Under the pieces are notes generated by a model. It saw only the letters and a list, made by a program, of their open reading frames with translations, searched no databases and was not told the DNA's origin. From assembly GCA_009930155.1 (NCBI GenBank), contig RZYX01000057.1:1-11065 (forward strand): 11,065 bases of DNA, written 5' to 3'. The position numbers and the translations under genes are program-made. Shown here in pieces: positions 5,759-11,065 of the stretch. Each line of letters starts with the position of its first letter. Position 1 is the first letter of the stretch. Source of the stretch: Clostridia bacterium (GTDB taxonomy: Bacteria; Bacillota_A; Clostridia; Oscillospirales; Acutalibacteraceae).

Positions 5759-7921
5759 ATGACAGAAAATTTAAAAAAACTTAAGGCAAGGGAAAAACAA
5801 CTTGCAGAATGGTCGTACGAGTGGCATCCAATAGACAAAGGATACAACAACCGCACTCTTTATATTAATATCGGGGATTGCAAAATCGACGAAAAGCCGG
5901 TTAGCGAGCAAATGAAAGAAAAATTTGTTGGCGGTAAAGGCTTTGGACTCAGATTACTATGGGATGCAACTACACCATCTACAAAGTGGGATGATCCTGA
6001 AAATGAAATTATCATTTCTCCCGGACCAATTGGTGGTATCACACAATATTCGGGTGCTGGCAAATCGCTTGTAGTTTCATTATCTCCACAAACAGATTCT
6101 GTTATGGACTCTAATGTTGGTGGATTTTTTGGACCTTTCATGAAATTCTTAGGATTTGATGCACTTGAGTTACAAGGAAAAGCAGAAAAAGACATAATTA
6201 TTTTTATCGATGGTGTTAATCATATTGTTAAAATATTTGAAGACCCCGGTTTTGCCGTAGATTCTCATATTATGGGCGAAGAGCTCACAGAATATTTTGC
6301 TGAAGACGAAAAAGACGCTAAAAATATTGGAATCGTCTCTGCAGGAGCTGCTGCCGAACATTCACTTATTGGGATGTTAAACTTTACTTTTTGGGACAAT
6401 AAACGTAAAATGGTAAGATTAAAACAAGCCGGTAGAGGTGGTATCGGTACAGTTTTTCGTAATAAAAACATCAAAGCTATTGTTGCCAAAATACCTGGCG
6501 TTAAAGGAAATTTAAACAATGTTGTGGATCTTGAAAAAATAATGGAAGTTGGTCGCGATTATGCCGGTGAGATGAGAGATTTAGACGACAAACAAAACCA
6601 AATGAAAAAGAAAGGGACTGCAAATATTGTTAACGTAATGAGCGATTACGATTTACTGCCTACTCATAACTTTAAATATGGAACACACAAAGATGCTCCT
6701 AAAATACATTCAGACTTTTTACGTGACAAATGGTTTACTCTTGGAGTTAATGATGGTTGCTGGATTGGCTGTGCAATGCAATGTGCCAAAGGAGCTGACG
6801 ATTTTGAATTAAAAACCGGACCATATAAAGGTACAAAAGTAATCGTTGACGGACCGGAATACGAATCAGCTGCAGGCTTAGGTTCTAATTGTGGAATTTT
6901 TGATTACCAACCAATACTCGAAGCAAATTTTTACTGCGATACTTATGGAATTTGTACCATAACGTGGGGCACAATTGTTGCCTTTATCATGGAGTGCTAC
7001 GAAAACGGAGTAATTAACAAAGAAATAACAGGCGGTTTAGAATTAAACTTTGGAAATGCAGATGCTGCCCTTGAGCTTCTACATCAATTAGCACGAGGCG
7101 AAGGTTTTGGTAAAATTGCAGGAACTGGTGTTCGTCAAATGAAAAAATTATTTGTCGAAAAGTATGGTGCTGACGCTCAGTTTCTACAAGACATTGGAAT
7201 GGAAAACAAAGGGTTGGAATATTCTCAATATGTATCAAAAGAATCTTTAGCTCAGCAAGGAGGTTATGCTATGACAAACAAAGGTCCGCAGCACGATGAA
7301 GCATGGCTTATTTTTATGGATATGGTTAACAATCAAATTCCAACTTTTGACGATAAAGCAGATGCATTACACTGGTTCCCAATGTTCAGAACTTGGTTCG
7401 GACTACAAGGACTTTGTAAAATTGTATGGAATGACGTAACTCCAGCTGATAACAAACTTGAGGACGAACCACACAAAATTCCTAAACACGTAAGAAATTA
7501 TCTTGCTGTGTACGAAGGGGTTACAGGGAAAAAACTCGACGAAGCCGGACTTATCGAGCAATCCGAAAGAGTATATAATTTCCAAAGAATTTTCAACATC
7601 CGAAGAGGTTATGGCTTAAGAAAACACGATGCTCAACCATACAGAGCCGCAGGGCCTGTTACTGTCGAAGAATACGAATCAAGAGCAGAAAGATATGACA
7701 AACAACTTCAGGAAATTCTAAATTATGATACACAAGGAAAATCAACTGAAGAAAAAATGGCTGTTCTACGTAAGCATCGCGAAGAACAATATGAAAAACT
7801 CTTAGATGCTGTTTATGAAAGAAGAGGCTGGACTAAAAATGGAGTTCCAAAAATTGAACATCTAAAGAAAATTGGAATGGATTTACCAGAACTTATAGAA
7901 ATAATAACACCTCTACAATAA
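5759..7921 (+). CDS. Tungsten-type aldehyde:ferredoxin oxidoreductase family protein (long form)
   Basis: The 720-residue product belongs to the AOR family, which binds a bis-pterin tungsten (or molybdenum) cofactor and one [4Fe-4S] cluster and oxidises aldehydes to acids with ferredoxin as partner. The N-terminal domain shows GGKGFG (about 59-64), SPGPIGGITQYSG (about 87-99) and DSNVGGFFGP. Likely cluster ligands are C334, C338, C342 and the distant C553. Pterin-site motifs are DGPEYE...GLGSN (about 365-379) and DTYGIC (394-399). The second DxxGL(C/D) motif reads GLQGLC (548-553), with Gly for Asp. The protein is about 100 residues longer than classical Pyrococcus AOR (about 605): it has an N-terminal lead of some 35 residues and a charged helical insert (about 640-690) before the final RRGWTKNGVP motif. 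No signal peptide is seen. The substrate cannot be deduced. A hairpin terminator separates it from two sulfur-carrier genes that may help build its cofactor. Confidence 0.9.
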   Translation: MTENLKKLKAREKQLAEWSYEWHPIDKGYNNRTLYINIGDCKIDEKPVSEQMKEKFVGGKGFGLRLLWDATTPSTKWDDPENEIIISPGPIGGITQYSGAGKSLVVSLSPQTDSVMDSNVGGFFGPFMKFLGFDALELQGKAEKDIIIFIDGVNHIVKIFEDPGFAVDSHIMGEELTEYFAEDEKDAKNIGIVSAGAAAEHSLIGMLNFTFWDNKRKMVRLKQAGRGGIGTVFRNKNIKAIVAKIPGVKGNLNNVVDLEKIMEVGRDYAGEMRDLDDKQNQMKKKGTANIVNVMSDYDLLPTHNFKYGTHKDAPKIHSDFLRDKWFTLGVNDGCWIGCAMQCAKGADDFELKTGPYKGTKVIVDGPEYESAAGLGSNCGIFDYQPILEANFYCDTYGICTITWGTIVAFIMECYENGVINKEITGGLELNFGNADAALELLHQLARGEGFGKIAGTGVRQMKKLFVEKYGADAQFLQDIGMENKGLEYSQYVSKESLAQQGGYAMTNKGPQHDEAWLIFMDMVNNQIPTFDDKADALHWFPMFRTWFGLQGLCKIVWNDVTPADNKLEDEPHKIPKHVRNYLAVYEGVTGKKLDEAGLIEQSERVYNFQRIFNIRRGYGLRKHDAQPYRAAGPVTVEEYESRAERYDKQLQEILNYDTQGKSTEEKMAVLRKHREEQYEKLLDAVYERRGWTKNGVPKIEHLKKIGMDLPELIEIITPLQ

Positions 7922-7933
7922 TTTAGTTTATAC

Positions 7934-7961
7934 AAAAAAGCCCTGTTTCCAGGGCTTTTTT
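7934..7961 (+). terminator. Intrinsic terminator or attenuator between AOR and the ThiF-like gene
   Basis: A perfect 12-bp stem (7934-7945 and 7950-7961, AAAAAAGCCCTG / CAGGGCTTTTTT) with a TTTC loop ends in a T run. It begins 13 bases after the AOR stop and ends 14 bases before the ATG of the ThiF-like gene. No good TAnnTTTG promoter lies in the gap, so the downstream pair is probably expressed by read-through or from a promoter inside the AOR gene. Confidence 0.85.
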
Positions 7962-7975
7962 AAAAACAATAAATA

Positions 7976-8563
7976 ATGACATTTGAGCAAATAAAACAAA
8001 TACTTAAAAATAAAACTGTTGGCATTGCCGGTTGTGGAGGATTAGGATCAAACTGTGCAGTCGCACTAACACGAGCGGGAGTTGGAACTCTAATTATTGT
8101 CGATTTTGACATTATCGAAGAATCGAACCTAAACAGACAATTCTATTTCTTCAATCAAATCGGTTTGATTAAATCTTCTGCTCTAAAAACTAATATAGAA
8201 AAAATCAATCCTCAAACTAAAGTAATTGCTCACAACACTTTTTTAACAGAAGAAAATTTACCTGACATTTTTGCTCATTGCGACGTAATTGTTGAAGCTT
8301 TTGATAAACCCGAGGCCAAAGAAATGATAATAAAATCAGTCACTAAATGCTTACCGGAGAAATACCTCATCTGCGGAAGCGGAATAGCCGGTTGGGGAAA
8401 TAATAATGAGATTAAAGAACAAGTCTTTAACAAACTTATAGTTTGTGGAGATAACACAACCGAAATTACTAATAATAATCCTCCACTTGCTCCAAAAGTT
8501 GGAGTTGTGGCAAATATGCAGGCAAACGCTGTTTTAGAAATCTTGTTACCAAAAAATATGTAA
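7976..8563 (+). CDS. Compact ThiF-family (family 2-like) sulfur-carrier adenylyltransferase
   Basis: The 195-residue product is an E1-like adenylyltransferase that should activate the C-terminal glycine of a ThiS/MoaD-type carrier with ATP. The nucleotide loop is GCGGLGS (19-25), followed by VDFD (42-45), SNLNRQ (50-55), IGLIK with K66, and D110, which correspond by motif to the ATP/Mg residues of MoeB. The C-terminal LAPKVGVVANMQAN (171-184) is typical of the short ThiF clade. It is some 50 residues shorter than E. coli ThiF or MoeB, lacks the CxxC pairs that bind zinc in those proteins, and has no N-terminal RYxRQ-like stretch supplying the arginine finger. The gene starts 14 bases after the terminator hairpin and ends two bases before the carrier gene. 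It could serve thiamine thiazole synthesis, but no thi gene is visible and its neighbour is an AOR. Confidence 0.85.
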   Translation: MTFEQIKQILKNKTVGIAGCGGLGSNCAVALTRAGVGTLIIVDFDIIEESNLNRQFYFFNQIGLIKSSALKTNIEKINPQTKVIAHNTFLTEENLPDIFAHCDVIVEAFDKPEAKEMIIKSVTKCLPEKYLICGSGIAGWGNNNEIKEQVFNKLIVCGDNTTEITNNNPPLAPKVGVVANMQANAVLEILLPKNM

Positions 8564-8565
8564 AA

Positions 8566-8769
8566 ATGGAAATTATCCTAAATAACAGAAACGAAAACTT
8601 TGAAAAACATCAATTAAGTATTTCCGAAATAATGGAAATAAAAAAATTCTCATATCAAAAAATTATCGTCAAATTAAATAATACTTTCATCGAAAAAGAA
8701 GACTATCAGCACACCATCGTAAAAGAAGGCGACAATTTAATGATTTTACATTTGTTAGCCGGAGGGTAG
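8566..8769 (+). CDS. ThiS/MoaD-like ubiquitin-fold sulfur carrier
   Basis: The 67-residue product has the length and pattern of a beta-grasp sulfur carrier. It starts with the strand MEIILNN, has a short helix around residues 18 to 27, the strand IIVKLNNTFI with the usual asparagine of ThiS proteins, then VKEGDNLMILHLLAGG. The C-terminal Gly-Gly is at the very end, as needed for adenylation and thiocarboxylate formation without prior processing. It follows the ThiF-like gene by two bases, so the two are surely cotranscribed and probably work as a pair. By motif (EGD, LLAGG) it looks closer to ThiS than to MoaD. Its acceptor could be thiazole synthase elsewhere in the genome or a pterin-dithiolene pathway for the upstream AOR; the sequence does not decide this. 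Confidence 0.85.
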   Translation: MEIILNNRNENFEKHQLSISEIMEIKKFSYQKIIVKLNNTFIEKEDYQHTIVKEGDNLMILHLLAGG

Positions 8770-8793
8770 CCTGATAATTTAGCATACTTTCAT

Positions 8794-10872
8794 TTATGGC
8801 AACAAATACTCCTCAGGTATTATAATGGGTTTTACTTCAACCTTTGGATATCCTTGTTTGACCACAGAAAACTCAACTCGACGATTTAGATGTCTTATTG
8901 CATCATCTTCTGTTTCGACAGTAATTTGCATCTGCTCACCATTGTACTCGACACTTAATTGAGCTTTACCGACACCTTTATTTAAAAGATAATTTTGAAC
9001 GGAAATTGCTCGATTCTTACTTAAATTCATATTGTACGACTCTGCTCCGTAATAGTCAGTGTGTCCGGCAATATTAAATTTTGCTTCTGGATTCTTTTTA
9101 AGGTAATCTGCAATTATGTCAAGATTATTTGTACTCTCAGGTTTAATGTCGTATTTGTCAAAATCAAAGAAAACATTTTCGATCATCAAAGATTCCTCAC
9201 TGTTATCATTAGAATTTATATCTTCATTACTGGCAAGATCGGGAATTTCTATTACCATATCCATTCCTGTAATATCCCAACTTTCATTCTGAGGAACATC
9301 AATTGCTCTAGTCATAAGGTCACCCGATTGATCATAAGCGATTAAATCATAATTTCCTGCTTCTACTCCCTCAATAAGGTAGTTGCCATTCTCATCTAAT
9401 TTAACATTAGCGATTTCTTCTCCACTATCTTTATCGATAAGTTTAACTCTTACTTGCATTAGTTTTTCTTGATTTTCAGGATCTAACTCAATTACACCAG
9501 AGATCTTTGCAAGTTGCGGAGCTTGTTCGTCCACAAGACTAATACAATCACATTCATCAACGCCAACGCGTCTTTTATTATCATTTACAGGACAGAATGC
9601 AAAGACTGGAGTATTCTCAATAATATAACCCATGTCGTTACCACCTGTACTAAATGGATATCCTAAATTTATTGGTGCTGCCCACTTTTTGTTTTGTTCG
9701 TCCCAATTTGTATAAAAAACATCAAATCCGCCAACATTAGTATGCGACTCGGAACTAAAATAAAGTGCATTTCCGTTACGAATTACATACGGCATTTCTT
9801 CGTGAAAAGGCGTATTAACTTCAGAACCAAGATTAACGGGTTTTTGCCATTTCCCTTCCTCGTCCCTGTCGCTATACCATATATCTAGACCTCCCTGACC
9901 ACCTTTGCGCAAGCTCGTAAAATATATTCTTTTCCCATCGGCAGTAATGGTTGCATGCGACTCCCACTTACGAGTATTTAATTTTTTTACTCTCTCTGCA
10001 GGTTGATATTTTCCATTCTCAAATTTACTCATGTAGATATCTCCATTATCATAACGGTCAGCTATCAAATAAAGCTCTGTACCATCAGCAGTGGCAGTAA
10101 CAGGAATAAACGGATAGGGAATTTGCAAATCGTTTGTAATATTTTTAGGATTTGCAAATTGGCCATTTTCTACTCTATCTGCCATAAAAACACCATCAAA
10201 TGGCCCTTCACTATACTCTGTATTATAATTAATATCTGGAGGAAAAACATTATATTTACCATTAGTAAAAATTAACCTATTAGCATCCCAACACAATATC
10301 GGGCAACGAACATTGGGTTCCTCTAGCTCGCTAACTAATATTTTTTCTATTTTCATTCTTTCGGCATCAATAACCTCCATGGCGTCGCGACAAGATTGAA
10401 TTTCACGCTCAATAAACATCCCCTGCACAGTCTTTCTTTCTTTTTTGGTCATTTTTTGATCAAATGTATTAAAAGCATCTATTGCCTTTTCATACTCTTT
10501 GTTTAATCGATATGCTACTCCCAAATAATAATAAGAATCAATCGGGGCTTTATTTTCCTTATATTTATTTCGATACTTTTTGTCTGTATTCTCAGTGGCC
10601 ATCAATAAATAATCTATTGCCGATTTTACATCCTGCGAATTTTCACCTGTGAGATAACAATATCCTATTTTATACGCATAGTTATAATTATTGCTGTTGC
10701 GCTTAAATAAATCAATATATAATTCCAAAGCTTTATCGAAATCATCATAAGCCACATATTCTTCTGCTGCCTTATATTTATCTTTATCCGACTTATCATT
10801 ATCGGCAAATAAATTTACCTCAAACGACAAGAAAAATATAATAATTAAAATTAATAATCTTTTTAAATCCAT
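8794..10872 (-). CDS. OmpA-family envelope protein with TPR, PD40 propeller and CRD (PorE-like architecture)
   Basis: I chose the ATG at 10872 (692 residues); a GTG two codons upstream (10878) is in frame but less likely. The protein starts with a signal peptide (KRLL, a hydrophobic run, NLFA then D24) for signal peptidase I, with no lipobox cysteine. Then come about three TPR units (about 31-145), a PD40/WD40-like propeller (about 185-430) with repeated ADGxxxYF and GGxDxxY motifs, a carboxypeptidase-regulatory-like domain (about 456-525), an acidic linker (about 545-562), and an OmpA-C domain (about 563-671) with the peptidoglycan-binding D606 (in GHTD) and R621 (in SKNRA). The domain order matches Porphyromonas PorE, a T9SS protein that ties the machinery to peptidoglycan, but many Bacteroidota paralogues share it, and PorE is a lipoprotein. 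It would sit in the periplasm. The gene converges on the carrier gene with only a 24-bp gap and no visible terminator. Confidence 0.88.
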   Translation of the reverse strand: MDLKRLLILIIIFFLSFEVNLFADNDKSDKDKYKAAEEYVAYDDFDKALELYIDLFKRNSNNYNYAYKIGYCYLTGENSQDVKSAIDYLLMATENTDKKYRNKYKENKAPIDSYYYLGVAYRLNKEYEKAIDAFNTFDQKMTKKERKTVQGMFIEREIQSCRDAMEVIDAERMKIEKILVSELEEPNVRCPILCWDANRLIFTNGKYNVFPPDINYNTEYSEGPFDGVFMADRVENGQFANPKNITNDLQIPYPFIPVTATADGTELYLIADRYDNGDIYMSKFENGKYQPAERVKKLNTRKWESHATITADGKRIYFTSLRKGGQGGLDIWYSDRDEEGKWQKPVNLGSEVNTPFHEEMPYVIRNGNALYFSSESHTNVGGFDVFYTNWDEQNKKWAAPINLGYPFSTGGNDMGYIIENTPVFAFCPVNDNKRRVGVDECDCISLVDEQAPQLAKISGVIELDPENQEKLMQVRVKLIDKDSGEEIANVKLDENGNYLIEGVEAGNYDLIAYDQSGDLMTRAIDVPQNESWDITGMDMVIEIPDLASNEDINSNDNSEESLMIENVFFDFDKYDIKPESTNNLDIIADYLKKNPEAKFNIAGHTDYYGAESYNMNLSKNRAISVQNYLLNKGVGKAQLSVEYNGEQMQITVETEDDAIRHLNRRVEFSVVKQGYPKVEVKPIIIPEEYLLP

Positions 10873-10913
10873 AATCACTTATTAATAGAGTTTACATTAT
10901 TTTTCCCAAGATA

Positions 10914-10946
10914 CAAAAATATACAAATTATGTTTACTTTCTCAAT
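10914..10946 (-). promoter_or_regulatory. Candidate promoter of the OmpA-family gene
   Basis: On the minus strand TATTTTTG (plus positions 10914-10921) matches the -7 consensus TAnnTTTG. ATTG (10943-10946), one mismatch from TTTG, lies 21 bp upstream as the -33 element. The predicted leader of about 35 bases is similar to that of the AOR gene. Confidence 0.45.
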
Positions 10947-10965
10947 TTTTAGAGTTTTATTTTTG
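10933..10965 (+). promoter_or_regulatory. Candidate divergent promoter facing right
   Basis: TATTTTTG at 10958-10965 on the plus strand fits the -7 consensus. TTTA at 10933-10936 lies 21 bp upstream as an imperfect -33. It would drive a gene beginning at or beyond the right edge. In such AT-rich DNA a chance match is quite possible. Confidence 0.3.
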
Positions 10966-11065
10966 ATCTAACCCGCATTATTCACCACTTTTTATTTAAA
11001 TTCAAGTAAATAACTGATAGTTACATGTTTACAATGTTAATCAATAGTTATTTATATGCTTAAAT

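Larger units (their letters stand above)
10873..11065. other. Noncoding region upstream of the OmpA-family gene
   Basis: The last 193 bases contain no gene I can support. The region is very AT-rich and carries promoter-like elements for both strands. An ATG near 11057 is followed by only two codons before the window ends, so a divergent gene may begin there or beyond. Confidence 0.5.

Noticed and set aside
5671..5856. Minus-strand hydrophobic 61-codon frame as a small membrane protein
   Set aside because: It overlaps the AOR promoter and the start of AOR antisense; the hydrophobicity comes from reading A-rich codons as T-rich ones.
7976..8769. Thiamine biosynthesis operon
   Set aside because: Only ThiF-like and ThiS-like genes are present; no thiC, thiE, thiG or thiH and no TPP riboswitch was recognised, so thiamine gene names were not assigned. 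It remains an alternative role.
9061..10275. Three plus-strand frames of 64 to 94 codons within the OmpA-family gene
   Set aside because: Antisense shadows of a protein with clear signal peptide, PD40 and OmpA motifs.
10873..10878. GTG at 10878 as start of the OmpA-family gene
   Set aside because: The ATG two codons downstream gives a normal signal peptide (MDLKRLL...) and is a more usual start; the GTG cannot be excluded.
11057..11065. Start of a new plus-strand gene at the ATG near the right edge
   Set aside because: Only three codons are visible, so there is no evidence beyond an ATG.

Overview
The window is AT-rich and looks like a chromosomal segment of a Bacteroidota bacterium, probably an anaerobic or facultative Bacteroidia lineage. 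Four things support this. The giant surface protein ends in a type IX secretion system (T9SS) type A sorting domain. The last gene has the TPR, PD40 propeller, CRD and OmpA architecture typical of the phylum. Two intergenic regions carry promoter-like sites of the Bacteroidota TTTG / TAnnTTTG type. Starts lack Shine-Dalgarno sequences and sit in A-rich leaders. A tungsten/molybdenum aldehyde:ferredoxin oxidoreductase suggests low-potential, anaerobic metabolism.

Layout: (i) 1-4164 (+) is the 3' part of a giant secreted Ig-repeat protein. Its array holds nine complete A-type units, three of a different B type, and an exact-length tandem duplication of a three-domain block. Its first lysine lies in the C-terminal sorting domain. 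An intrinsic terminator follows. (ii) 4213-5457 (-) is a convergent HI0933/YhiN-family flavoprotein. (iii) 5458-5758 is a 301-bp divergent intergenic region with a good Bacteroidota-type promoter for the next gene. (iv) 5759-7921 (+) is a 720-residue AOR-family tungstopterin oxidoreductase. A strong hairpin terminator/attenuator follows, then a compact E1-like ThiF-family adenylyltransferase (7976-8563) and, two bases later, a ThiS/MoaD-like sulfur carrier ending in Gly-Gly (8566-8769). (v) 8794-10872 (-) is a PorE-like OmpA-family envelope protein. (vi) 10873-11065 is noncoding, with candidate promoters facing both ways.

Two functional themes appear. The first is cell surface and T9SS: a cargo protein and a peptidoglycan-binding protein with the domain order of the T9SS component PorE. 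The second is a putative three-gene metabolic module of AOR, ThiF-like and ThiS-like proteins. No thiamine or other molybdopterin genes are visible, so the sulfur-carrier pair may serve the dithiolene sulfur of the AOR cofactor. This is an inference from gene order; thiamine thiazole synthesis remains possible. The segment looks like ordinary chromosome: no mobile element, RNA gene or CRISPR array was recognised.
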